Positions 7,286-15,565 of a stretch of 37,748 nt of DNA are shown piece by piece. The notes beneath the pieces were generated by a model. The model did not search any database. It was not told the origin of the DNA and saw nothing but the letters and a program-made list of their open reading frames with translations. Numbering within the stretch: position 1 is the first letter of the stretch; every line of letters begins with the position of its first letter. Position numbers and translations under genes: made by a program. Source of the stretch: a virus; IMG/VR virus record IMGVR_UViG_3300037041_000373, positions 1 to 37,748 of that record, one strand, 5' to 3'.

Positions 7286-8731
7286 TTATACGGCATACAA
7301 AGGTATTTTGTAGGAAGTACCGCTAATTTTTACGGCCATGTACCCAAACAAAGCACCCGCTGTTGCAGCCGTTTGCGTACCTAAATCAACAACGCCTGTG
7401 CCTTTTGCATTTAGCTTAATGTCAATGTTAGTATCTGAACCCGTAGCTATTAAACTTGGTGGTGCAGAAGCAATTGCACCCGAAGCCGTAACGTAATTTA
7501 CCGCACTTGCGGCTCTTGCAACTGCAAATTGCACAGTTGATTGTCCGAAAAATTGCGTTTGACCCGCAGATGAACTATAAGCGAGATATTCACCGCCGTA
7601 ATTGTTTGTCACCCAGTCAATACCCGACCCACCTGTAGGAGTTGCGGTATTGTTAAAATAAATACGCTGACTTGCTTTTAAACTTACCGCAGATTGGTTT
7701 GCCCCAAAATCTGCTTTTACCAAATCAAGCCCGTTATTAAAAAGTCCTGCCGCAGACAAAAAAGAATCGACAGGTTTACTTCCGATGCTTTGCGCCCTGT
7801 ACCCTATCCAAACTGTATTTAAAGCGCCAGTATTATTGTCTCTGTTAAAAGTATTTACAAGACCAATTCCAGAAACATCATATCCGTCATCTGTACAATT
7901 CCATTCAGCGGGATTGCAAAAAATACCGTTAGACCCTGCAATAACTTCACCCGTAAATAAAGCGCCTGCGGGATTTGCCAAAAAGCTAGTCGCGCCTGCT
8001 TTAGCCCCCAAAACAAAAACAGAGCCGTTATAGCACATGGCATCGCCCTGACCGTATTGCTTTACAAGCGTTCTATATACGGTGGCCGCAGTTCTTCCGA
8101 CGTTGCCGGATGTTTCTTGATTCCACCCAGAAGAATTTTCCAAAACGGTATAGTAAGGCGTTAATTCAGGGGTGTAAGAATATCCTGTTGTTGGCTGACC
8201 TAAAGTTGCCACTCCAGATATAAGCTGACCTACTGGTCTTTGGCAACGGCTCAGATCACCATTAAATGCCGTTGATAGATCATCTGGGTTTCCAAACGAT
8301 GTCGGCGCAGAAGTTGCAATAGAAAAGTTAGGTGCAGATTTATTATTGTCGGCTGTTTTAATTTGCCCGTACCCATATTGAGTTCCAGCCAAATTAAGTG
8401 GGGTTGCAATTGTCGTTAAGTAAGTGCCCGCCGGAGCATAAATTGGGCGATTCAACTCTGCATTTTGAACAGCAACCGTATCATTTGCTACGCCGTTTCC
8501 GACAGCGCCAAAGTCTTTAAGACTTACAGACTCTTGCAATTTGCCTTTAACATTGCGAACAGTCGCGCCTGGGGCGTACAAGTACCCGCCACCAGGATAG
8601 CCCCCTGCCGTAACGCCGTTGTGGGATATAAGGCTGCCGTCATCGGTGTTGTAGGTTAGCTCACCAACAGCACCAGTAAAGGCGTTGTTTTGTGCAGTGG
8701 TTCCCCTGCGAAGTTGTAGTTGTCCACTCAT
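7286..8731 (-). CDS. Tailspike with Mtd-like N-terminus and pectate-lyase-like module
   Basis: 481 aa. The first 45 residues (GQLQLRRGTTAQNNAFTGA, GELTYNTDDGSLISHNG) match the N-terminal segment found in major tropism determinant and many phage fiber proteins. Next, SVSLKDFGAVGNGVANDTVA (about 70-90) is the conserved entry to a pectate-lyase-type right-handed beta-helix. Near the C-terminus, DTNIDIKLNAKGTGVVDLG is common in phage fibers. It likely binds or cuts host polysaccharide; catalytic residues cannot be assigned. The base composition is AT-richer than the flanking genes. The start overlaps the 56-aa ORF stop (ATGA). Confidence 0.75.
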   Translation of the reverse strand: MSGQLQLRRGTTAQNNAFTGAVGELTYNTDDGSLISHNGVTAGGYPGGGYLYAPGATVRNVKGKLQESVSLKDFGAVGNGVANDTVAVQNAELNRPIYAPAGTYLTTIATPLNLAGTQYGYGQIKTADNNKSAPNFSIATSAPTSFGNPDDLSTAFNGDLSRCQRPVGQLISGVATLGQPTTGYSYTPELTPYYTVLENSSGWNQETSGNVGRTAATVYRTLVKQYGQGDAMCYNGSVFVLGAKAGATSFLANPAGALFTGEVIAGSNGIFCNPAEWNCTDDGYDVSGIGLVNTFNRDNNTGALNTVWIGYRAQSIGSKPVDSFLSAAGLFNNGLDLVKADFGANQSAVSLKASQRIYFNNTATPTGGSGIDWVTNNYGGEYLAYSSSAGQTQFFGQSTVQFAVARAASAVNYVTASGAIASAPPSLIATGSDTNIDIKLNAKGTGVVDLGTQTAATAGALFGYMAVKISGTSYKIPLYAV

Positions 8732-8898
8732 ACCAGTACCCCTAAGTCGTATGCAAAAGTTATGTTTGGATCGCTTACCAATCCAAAATCTATGGGAAAC
8801 GTAAATATCTCTGGCGTAACCGTAGCGCCTTCAGACATGCCAGCATCAGGGTAGATAACTACCCGCCCCCACACTTGAGTCATGTTACTTAGCATCAT
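8728..8898 (-). CDS. 56-aa ORF coupled between two spike genes
   Basis: Starts with two consecutive ATG codons at 8898 and encodes a protein beginning MMLSNMTQVWGRVVIYP and ending FAYDLGVLV. Its start overlaps the stop of the 544-aa tailspike (ATGA), and its stop overlaps the start of the 481-aa spike (ATGA). Overlap on both sides strongly suggests a real, translationally coupled gene. No family recognised; beta-rich. Possible roles are spike adaptor or chaperone. Confidence 0.65.
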   Translation of the reverse strand: MMLSNMTQVWGRVVIYPDAGMSEGATVTPEIFTFPIDFGLVSDPNITFAYDLGVLV

Positions 8899-10529
8899 GC
8901 TGCAATCAAACCCAAATTGACTAGCGCAGCATGGATAGCCGCAGCGGTTACAGCAACACCTGTTTGTTTAACAATCGGGGGTGTTCCGTAAAAGCCAACC
9001 CGATTAAAACCAGAGTTGCCAAAAATAATCGAGTTTGAATCAGCGGCGGCGTCACGAATACCAGCAGTCACGTTACCCGTAACATCTACGCCAATGATTC
9101 GGTACTCTACAGCGCCGGCTTCAATGTCTACGCCGTAATTTTGCAAGTTGGGCGCATATCCAGACCAAACGCCAGAAGTGCCGCCAATAACGGATACGCC
9201 AACGGCTGTAGACCTGATAAGAATGCCAGGTGAATTTGCCGACCCAGATTTGCTGTTGTTTGAAATCTGTGCTTTAACGTCTACATACCGGCCAGCGATA
9301 CTTACGCCAGCATCCTGACAGTCATCAATTTTTCCACCAGAAATAGTGACATGCTGAACAGTAGAGTCGATATAAAAGCCATCGGCACCTGCTGCGTGAA
9401 TGTAAGTGTCCGTAAACAAGGCAGTGCGAAGACTACCGCCAAGGCTAATACCAGCGAGCAATGGGAAGTCTACTTGAAAATCCAAAGCGGAAATAAATTC
9501 AGGCGCAGGGCCGCCGCTTCCGTTGTTGACAACAAGTCCTTGTCCCATTGTGGTGCAAGCTACATGCCGCATATCAAGTGTGTTGACGTTTCCATCCATG
9601 ACAACGCCGACTGTCCCTACAGTGTTAGCGGTACAAGAAAGCTGCACATTTTCAATGTCAAACACATCGCTACGGTTAGTTGCATTGCCGTACCAATAAA
9701 TACCGGCTTCGCCTCGAAGGGCATTAACCCATGTGTCGCTTAAATAAGTGGCGTTTGCTTTTACAACAAAAATAAAATTCCAAGGGTCTAGGCCAATCAG
9801 TCTGCGAAAACAAGTTCGATCAGCCGTATCAACTCTAATGCAATAGCCGCCAGTCATTCCGACCGCATCAAAGCACAGGTCTTGCATTCCCGCGCCTTGA
9901 TTACCACCCGTAAATGTAAACACATTGAAATTGCCGACAGGCTCAATGATCGTAGCGCCTGGCCCATCGCCAGCAATTACGATGCCGTAAGATACCGTTA
10001 GGCCGCTTGTAATCCTATATGTCCCTGTGGGTACATACAGTGTTCCACCGCCGGTCATTGAGGCCAAAGCCGCAGCAAATGAAGCGGAGTCATTTGTAAT
10101 GCCGTTACCAACAGCACCAAAATCTTTGACGCTAACGCTTTCCCGCAATTTTGTTTGTACGGTAGTTGCAACGGATGTGGAACCTACGGGTTGGTACCCA
10201 ACAAGAGACGACCCGCTAGGCGCGGCTAACGCGCTTTCCAATGCGTCAATTTGACTTGATGGTGAGGTAAGGTTGTCTACTGTGTAGACCAGCACATCCC
10301 CCGAGTTCTTAACGGCAAATTTGTACGCATTCTCACCCAGCCAGATAGACGCTTCGCCGTTTGTATCAAGAATTACGGGATTTGTGTTTGGGGTCGTTCC
10401 AGCCGAAGATGTGTACGTGACCTGTGGAAGCGTAGTGCCGGCTTCATAAGTAAAGACTTTTCCGCCAATCAACGGCCCCCCTGCACTATCGAGGAATTGC
10501 TGTTTAGCATTTGGTGAAAAAGAAGGCAT
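8895..10529 (-). CDS. Beta-helix tailspike with head-binding-like domain
   Basis: 544 aa. Residues about 8-95 (FLDSAGGPLIGGKVFTYEAG, ILDTNGEASIWLGE, YKFAVKNSGDVLVYTVDNL) resemble the head-binding domain of P22-like tailspikes. SVSVKDFGAVGNGITNDSASF (about 130-150) opens a pectate-lyase-3-type parallel beta-helix with many short G/D-rich rungs (ISGGKIDDCQDAGVSIAGRYV). The C-terminus (VGFYGTPPIVKQTG, then AAIHAALVNLGLI) is the fiber-type trimerisation motif also found in the 72-aa head protein. It probably binds and may cleave surface polysaccharide. It shares the beta-helix entry motif with the 481-aa spike. Confidence 0.82.
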   Translation of the reverse strand: MPSFSPNAKQQFLDSAGGPLIGGKVFTYEAGTTLPQVTYTSSAGTTPNTNPVILDTNGEASIWLGENAYKFAVKNSGDVLVYTVDNLTSPSSQIDALESALAAPSGSSLVGYQPVGSTSVATTVQTKLRESVSVKDFGAVGNGITNDSASFAAALASMTGGGTLYVPTGTYRITSGLTVSYGIVIAGDGPGATIIEPVGNFNVFTFTGGNQGAGMQDLCFDAVGMTGGYCIRVDTADRTCFRRLIGLDPWNFIFVVKANATYLSDTWVNALRGEAGIYWYGNATNRSDVFDIENVQLSCTANTVGTVGVVMDGNVNTLDMRHVACTTMGQGLVVNNGSGGPAPEFISALDFQVDFPLLAGISLGGSLRTALFTDTYIHAAGADGFYIDSTVQHVTISGGKIDDCQDAGVSIAGRYVDVKAQISNNSKSGSANSPGILIRSTAVGVSVIGGTSGVWSGYAPNLQNYGVDIEAGAVEYRIIGVDVTGNVTAGIRDAAADSNSIIFGNSGFNRVGFYGTPPIVKQTGVAVTAAAIHAALVNLGLIAA

Positions 10530-10596
10530 TTTTACTCCAGCAGAATTAGACCGCCGTCCTCTTGAACGAGGCTGTCGCCGATCTCAGTTAAGTAGC

Positions 10597-10899
10597 TTAT
10601 TGCGAGTTGATAGGCTTGCAGTAGATCGTGCCGCCCGTGGACACTTGAATCGCACTGACGCGCCACTGACCGCCTGCGCCAGCGGGCACTTTGAACGGGA
10701 TAGGCGTGAACGGAGGTATTGGCGTGCTGGCAGTTGTTGCCACTGCGCCTTCACCGACTTCAATGTAGCAGGGCTGGTCAGACCAGACGACCACACCCTG
10801 CGGGCCTGCTGCCCAAGTGCTTGTGCTACCAGCAGTGCCTGTGTAGGCGACGGTCCTGGCTGGGAAGTCAGTTTTGGACAGGGGGTTGAGTAGTTCCAT
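10597..10899 (-). CDS. Small beta-rich virion-associated protein
   Basis: 100 aa, start at 10899 with AAGGAG upstream. Contains RTVAYTGTAGST, WSDQPCYIEVGEGA and a C-terminal QVSTGGTIYCKPINSQ. Small proteins with this pattern occur between portal and tail genes in many podoviruses and are probably structural. After its stop, the -1 frame reads on as YLTEIGDSLVQEDGGLILLE to a stop just before the tailspike ATG, so the 67-bp gap is not empty of coding character (see findings). Confidence 0.6.
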   Translation of the reverse strand: MELLNPLSKTDFPARTVAYTGTAGSTSTWAAGPQGVVVWSDQPCYIEVGEGAVATTASTPIPPFTPIPFKVPAGAGGQWRVSAIQVSTGGTIYCKPINSQ

Positions 10900-10909
10900 G
10901 ATCGGCTCC

Positions 10910-11272
10910 TTAAGCGAGGAATTTTAACTTGTAAAGCGTGCTGAGATACAGCCCAATGATTTCATCAATGATATTTTGAATCGGGGTATCGGTCTTGTCG
11001 CACACTTCATACCGGCAACCTTCAAGCTCAGACATGGAATCCTGCAAGAACTCAATGATGTTGTTGGTTTTCTTGGCGCTCATCAAACCGATTGGCCCAA
11101 TTAGACCATGCCTGCCTTGGTAAGCCTCGGCAAATTTATCGGCCAGTTCTACGATTTCATCGTAAAACGACTGCAAGGCAGAGTGCTTGGCAAAGCTGCG
11201 GGTGTTTAGATGCACCGAATGGGCCACATCACGGGCCAAAAACAGGGTGCCTACAAATTCAGCGGGTTTCAT
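10910..11272 (-). CDS. Helical small protein following portal
   Basis: 120 aa, all-helical by pattern: FVGTLFLARDVAHSVHLNT, then YDEIVELADKFAEAYQGRHG, ending IIDEIIGLYLSTLYKLKFL. The conserved His and acidic residues and the four-helix spacing recall small phage proteins of the DUF5856 type; I am not certain of this name. Start overlaps the portal stop (ATGA), so its amount is probably tied to portal. Function unknown. Confidence 0.65.
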   Translation of the reverse strand: MKPAEFVGTLFLARDVAHSVHLNTRSFAKHSALQSFYDEIVELADKFAEAYQGRHGLIGPIGLMSAKKTNNIIEFLQDSMSELEGCRYEVCDKTDTPIQNIIDEIIGLYLSTLYKLKFLA

Positions 11273-13446
11273 TGTGCCATTCCTTCCATTGGGGGCTGTT
11301 CAGCTTCCAAGCCTTGCGCTTCACGCATCTCAGGGATGCCGCCGATCTGGTCATTAGATTCCATCGCAGCCGCAACCACACCCATAGCGATGTCCTGAAT
11401 CTGCTGCTCGGTCATGCCAGCCTGCACCGCGCTAATGCGCTGTGTTTCAGCCTGATACGCCTTGATTTCGGCCTCGTAGTCCTTGCGGTGCATGTCCTGC
11501 ATTTCGATGGACTTGCCCACGTTTTGAATCATCTGGTGCATCTGCTCCATCTCTTGGCCCATCGCTTGCATCTGTTGCTGCGCGGCTTGCAGTTCTGGGT
11601 TTTCGTCAGAATCGGACATGAGCTTGGGGTCAATCGTCTTTTTGAAGCGTTTTGCCATTTCCTGAGCGCCAGGCCAGTCCATGTTCTTGACAAACAAGTC
11701 ACCGGCCACCGCCCACAGTTGTGGGTTGCCTTGCAGCAACTGAGCCATAGCTTCCAGCGCCTCTTGACGCTTGGTCGCGTAGCCTGGGCCGGTGGTAGCC
11801 ACCACATCGTACTTGCCGACGCTAGGGTTGTAGATTTTTTCAATCACAATGCCCTGCTCGTTCATGATCTTGTTAACCGGCTGCTCTTGATCAGGGTTGA
11901 TCTTGATCATCTCAGTCTCACCGTCTTCGCCAATGATGCGGGCAATACGCTGAGTGTCATAAATCTTCGGGATCAGGTCTACCAACTGACGGGCCACATG
12001 ACGCACGCCACGGGCCAAGTTGTCACCGTAGTGGTATGTGCCCACATCACCCTCGCGCTGACGCGCAAGAATGGCTTTTCCTGAGCGCTCGTTGGAACCC
12101 ATGCCCAAAGATGCGTTGTATTGGCCTGTGGTGCTCTTAATGTCCTCAGAAGCACCCGCCTTGGCTTGCAGGAGGCCGCTGGAGGCCATCGGAGGCTGTG
12201 CCCGCTGGGGTAGTGGCAGGGCAGAGCCTTGGCCGTCTGTAACGTCTGGATTGACCTCCAGATACGGCCAGTTGGTCGTGTTGGCGGTCTTCCACTTGTC
12301 TTCGTAGCCCTCAAACTGGCCGCCGTAGCCGATGAACGGTGCTTTCGGGGCCAAGGCCAGCATTTCGGCCTCTTGCGAGACCCAGTAGTTGTACATGCGC
12401 TGGGCATCCTTGGCGTTACGCACCAAGCCCGACACGTACAAGCGACCGTCAACTTCGTACTCATTGCCAACGATGCGGATCACGGGGATGTACTTGCCCG
12501 CCCAATCGCGTTCCTCAAGGATTTCGTAACCGTTGATTTTGCAGTATTTGACCTTCTGGCGGTCAGACTCGCGGCTGCGCTTGGGCTTGCCGTAGATGGC
12601 TTTTAACTGCTTGTCTTCAGGGCTGCCGTCAAACGCCGTAATGTTGCCTGGGTACAGGTTTAGCGTTGCGCGGTCGTAGTCGATGTAGTAGTAGTCGGCC
12701 ACACGAATCGTGTCTTCGTTTAGCCAGTTGCTGATTGACTGGTCGCCCACGCCGAGCGACTGCAATGTCGTAATCGGCGCAGCGTTGGGGTACTGGCGCT
12801 CGTAGTCTGCGCGGGTCAGGTCTTCAGTGATAAAACAATACTTGGCGTCTGCACCAGTAGGGTCTTGGATCATCGGATCCATGTAGACCGAAAACGAGTT
12901 GCGGATACGCCCGATCTTGATGTCTTGATCAAACGAGTTATCGTCGCAGTACTCGGTCAGCAGGCGCAGGTAGCCTTCGCCGTAAGACACTTGGTTTTCG
13001 CAGGCCGTGTCGTAGGCCACGTCAGCGTCCGACAGGTACTCGATGTGCCGAATCATGCCGTTGAAGATTTCGGCGACTTGCACGTCAGCCTTGTCGTCCA
13101 CGGGGATGACCTTGGCACCTGGCCGGTTCTGACGCTGGTCGTTGGTGACCTGACGCACATGCTGCGGCAGCTTGTTGATCGTCAGGCACGGGCGGGCGTT
13201 GATCGTTTGGCCCTGCACCGCACCGCGAGTCGCCAGCACATCAGCAGGCCACTGCCAGTGGTTGTCGGGCGAACCGGCGTAGAACTTCAGGTCATCAATC
13301 TCGTCTTCACGCGACTCAGACAGGGCTGACATTGCCATGTCCAGACGGGCGCGGGCGGTAGCCAGCACGCTGGCGTCGGTTTTGTCTTTGGCCGAACCAC
13401 CAACAGCCACGGCTGCGGCGGCGACTATGCCTGTTGGGTCTGCCAT
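11269..13446 (-). CDS. Portal protein, P22 type
   Basis: 725 aa, the same size as P22 gp1. Segments usual for the P22 portal family are seen: ALSESREDEIDDLKFYAGS, then PCLTINKLPQHVRQVTNDQRQNRP at about residue 85-110, SYGEGYLRLLTEY, and FSVYMDPMIQDPTGADAKYC. The C-terminal part is glutamine- and methionine-rich and helical (QQQMQAMGQEMEQMHQMIQ), like the barrel helix of P22-type portals. It forms the dodecameric DNA channel at one capsid vertex. The gene starts 10 bases after AAAAGG and lies just downstream of the inserted HNH gene. Confidence 0.9.
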   Translation of the reverse strand: MADPTGIVAAAAVAVGGSAKDKTDASVLATARARLDMAMSALSESREDEIDDLKFYAGSPDNHWQWPADVLATRGAVQGQTINARPCLTINKLPQHVRQVTNDQRQNRPGAKVIPVDDKADVQVAEIFNGMIRHIEYLSDADVAYDTACENQVSYGEGYLRLLTEYCDDNSFDQDIKIGRIRNSFSVYMDPMIQDPTGADAKYCFITEDLTRADYERQYPNAAPITTLQSLGVGDQSISNWLNEDTIRVADYYYIDYDRATLNLYPGNITAFDGSPEDKQLKAIYGKPKRSRESDRQKVKYCKINGYEILEERDWAGKYIPVIRIVGNEYEVDGRLYVSGLVRNAKDAQRMYNYWVSQEAEMLALAPKAPFIGYGGQFEGYEDKWKTANTTNWPYLEVNPDVTDGQGSALPLPQRAQPPMASSGLLQAKAGASEDIKSTTGQYNASLGMGSNERSGKAILARQREGDVGTYHYGDNLARGVRHVARQLVDLIPKIYDTQRIARIIGEDGETEMIKINPDQEQPVNKIMNEQGIVIEKIYNPSVGKYDVVATTGPGYATKRQEALEAMAQLLQGNPQLWAVAGDLFVKNMDWPGAQEMAKRFKKTIDPKLMSDSDENPELQAAQQQMQAMGQEMEQMHQMIQNVGKSIEMQDMHRKDYEAEIKAYQAETQRISAVQAGMTEQQIQDIAMGVVAAAMESNDQIGGIPEMREAQGLEAEQPPMEGMAQ

Positions 13447-13462
13447 TATTTTATGCCTTTTG

Positions 13463-13472
13463 GTGCTACACT
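13463..13472 (+). promoter_or_regulatory. Possible extended -10 promoter for the HNH gene
   Basis: TGCTACACT (TGn plus TACACT) lies about 30 bases before the HNH ATG, on the strand opposite to late transcription. The same TGCTACACT occurs in the minus-strand promoter near 25.91 kb. No good -35 is present, as is allowed for extended -10 promoters. Confidence 0.4.
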
Positions 13473-13502
13473 ACGCAATAACAACATGCATTGGAGTAGC
13501 GT

Positions 13503-13904
13503 ATGCCTAATTATGGACACCCCACCGGCGTCAACAAAATTTGCGATTGCTGTGGGGCTAGCTATTACGTCCCGCCGTACAGGGCTAAAAAAGCAAAATA
13601 TTGTTCCCGATCGTGCTTGGCAAAAGTACATCTTGAACAATTTTCGCATCTTCGTTTTCAGCCCACTAATAAGCCTAAACACACTTACAAGACTGTCACT
13701 ATAGACGGAAAACAAGTGCGCGTCCACCGGCATTTGATGTCGCAACATTTGGGCCGAAAGTTGGAGTCTTGGGAACATGTTCACCACATCAACGGTGATT
13801 CGCATGACAATCGGCTAGAAAATTTAGCCGTATTGTCAAATGCAGACCACCAAAAAATTGAACTTGAAGAACGCATGAGAATTATTTGGAACGACGCAAA
13901 GTAG
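13503..13904 (+). CDS. HNH endonuclease (free-standing homing type)
   Basis: 133 aa on the plus strand inside the minus-strand late operon. The N-terminus has a Cys4 zinc finger (CDCC at 14-17, CSRSC at 34-38). The HNH core follows: VRVHRHLMSQHLGR, then EHVHHINGDSHDNRLENL (H94-H95, N98-D99, N103, N107). This layout is that of phage free-standing homing endonucleases. A site GGAGTAGCGT lies before the ATG and a possible extended -10 further upstream. Its last 23 bases overlap the end of the convergent DUF6496-like gene. Insertion between portal and terminase with opposite strand suggests a mobile gene. Confidence 0.88.
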   Translation: MPNYGHPTGVNKICDCCGASYYVPPYRAKKAKYCSRSCLAKVHLEQFSHLRFQPTNKPKHTYKTVTIDGKQVRVHRHLMSQHLGRKLESWEHVHHINGDSHDNRLENLAVLSNADHQKIELEERMRIIWNDAK

Positions 13905-14034
13905 ATTTTTTTTCCGCTTCGCGTTTTACAGCATAACTTATTGCAACGGCCTGCTTCACAGGCTTACCCGCCGCGACTTCAGCTTTCACATTTTTGCGAA
14001 AAGCCTCGGGTGATTTTGACTTAACGAGTGGCAT
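13882..14034 (-). CDS. DUF6496-like small basic protein
   Basis: 50 aa from the ATG at 14034, just one base after the TerL stop; a longer frame to 14136 would sit inside TerL. Sequence features: SPEAFRKNVKAEVAAGKPVKQAVAISYAVKREA, a highly regular basic helical pattern seen in many phage proteins of the DUF6496 type. Function unknown; the charge suggests nucleic acid contact. Its end overlaps the HNH gene tail-to-tail. Confidence 0.65.
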   Translation of the reverse strand: MPLVKSKSPEAFRKNVKAEVAAGKPVKQAVAISYAVKREAEKKSTLRRSK

Positions 14035-14035
14035 G

Positions 14036-15565
14036 TCAGCTTCCCATCCAAGATGTATTGGCCGAAGTGTCTGAATACGTCCGGCGGGTGGTTGTTCGCG
14101 CATTGTACTCGCCCCGATGCGCCACGGGAAACGCAAAAGTCACCGCAATCGCGTCAGCAGCGTCCGGTGAGGCCAAACCACGCGATTTCATGTCTTTTTT
14201 CGACTCCAAAAAGATCGTTCCGCGAGAATCTGGCTTCATCATAGGCGAAATAAGGTCGCTTTTCAAGAACCGATCGTTCGGAATACTGGCCGTTTTCAGC
14301 CATTCCCGCATATCGCCCCACATTTGCGCCCTCATGTTGCCATACATAATCGGGTTTTTGGACTTGTTGCCGAAGTTCACGCCCTTGATCTTGTACCGCT
14401 GCTCCTTGAGCCTGTCCACGATGCCGGCCCCCAGCCCGCCCTCGTCGATCACCACCAAAGTCGGCTTGTATTCCTCAATCGCTTCGATCACATACCCGAC
14501 CACCGTCATGGTGTCGTCGCCCCGATGCCGGATGATCTTCACGATGTCCCGCCCTTGCCGCACGGCGATGACCGTAGCGTCAGCCCCGAACCGTGCGGGG
14601 TCCACCCCGATCACGATCGGTGCCGACTGGTCTTGGTACTTGACCCGTTTCATAGCCTCATCGACCGTATTGGCCCCGATGAACTGGTCATCGCCCGCGC
14701 TTGGGAACTGGCCGTACACCTCGACGTGCGCCTGGCTTGAGTCCGGCCCGTACTCGTCAATGATCTGCTGATAGACCGCCTTGTCCGTTCCCTCGACCGT
14801 GCGAGCGTCCACCACCTTGGTGTTCCAAAAGTCGCGTTTGCTGTTAAACGTCTCGTAGAAGTACCCCGTGTTGCGCCGAGGGTTAGAAAACGCAAACCAG
14901 AACCTGTTCGGCGTGTTCTCTGTGAAGAAACCCGCCGTCACCGCCCAGATGGCGTCGTCGATGCCGCTGGCCTCGTCGAAGATGACCAGCACGCCGTCCA
15001 TGTTGTGAACGCCCGCAAAGGCGTCAGGATTCTCAGCCGACCACAGCCGGCCTTCAACGCCCCAGTACCTGGTGCCCTTACGCAGGTCGCGCTCGACCAA
15101 CTCAGTTAGCCACTTGGCCGGCTGCAAGCTGGTGGCTGATACTTCAAACCAGTGGCTGTTCAACCCCATCGCCAGCCACTTGGTGATCTCGGCCCAAGTC
15201 ACCTTACGCAACTGCGATTCGCTGTTGGCCGACACGATGGTTGTGGAACCAATGCGCGTGGACAGCATCCAGATGACTAACCAACTGACGAGGGCCGACT
15301 TGCCGATACCCCGACCGGACGCGACCGCTTCCCGCAAGGTGTCGAAGTCGATCTTGCCGTTGTTCTGCTTGATGTGCGCTGCGATGTCTTGCAGCACCTC
15401 GCGCTGCCATTTGCGCGGCCCACTAAAGTGTTCCAGCGGCGTGCCCTTGACGCCCCACGGGAACAGCAGCATGACAAACGCTAGCGGGTTGTCCTTGATG
15501 GCCGGACTCCACAGCCGCGCCATCAACTCTTGTTCGTCTTCAGCGCTGTACTTGGTGGTTTGCAT
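14036..15565 (-). CDS. Terminase large subunit
   Basis: 509 aa. The motor domain has Walker A SGRGIGKS (83-90) and Walker B VLVIFDEAS (192-200). The RNase H-like nuclease domain has VDPARFGADA (first Asp about 322), VVIDEGGLGAG (about 371-381) and SPDAADAIAVTF near 468-478. It cuts and pumps phage DNA through the portal. Context with P22-type head genes suggests headful packaging. Its 5' end overlaps the TerS gene by 26 bases. Size is normal for the family. Confidence 0.93.
   Translation of the reverse strand: MQTTKYSAEDEQELMARLWSPAIKDNPLAFVMLLFPWGVKGTPLEHFSGPRKWQREVLQDIAAHIKQNNGKIDFDTLREAVASGRGIGKSALVSWLVIWMLSTRIGSTTIVSANSESQLRKVTWAEITKWLAMGLNSHWFEVSATSLQPAKWLTELVERDLRKGTRYWGVEGRLWSAENPDAFAGVHNMDGVLVIFDEASGIDDAIWAVTAGFFTENTPNRFWFAFSNPRRNTGYFYETFNSKRDFWNTKVVDARTVEGTDKAVYQQIIDEYGPDSSQAHVEVYGQFPSAGDDQFIGANTVDEAMKRVKYQDQSAPIVIGVDPARFGADATVIAVRQGRDIVKIIRHRGDDTMTVVGYVIEAIEEYKPTLVVIDEGGLGAGIVDRLKEQRYKIKGVNFGNKSKNPIMYGNMRAQMWGDMREWLKTASIPNDRFLKSDLISPMMKPDSRGTIFLESKKDMKSRGLASPDAADAIAVTFAFPVAHRGEYNARTTTRRTYSDTSANTSWMGS

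Noticed and set aside
7286-8731. Diversity-generating retroelement suggested by the Mtd-like N-terminus
   Set aside because: No reverse transcriptase gene and no template/variable repeat pair were seen; the Mtd-like segment is common in ordinary fibers.
11092-12084. 330-codon plus-strand frame antisense to portal, rich in His and Leu
   Set aside because: His/Leu bias is the usual antisense product of Gln/Glu-rich coding; no start signal.
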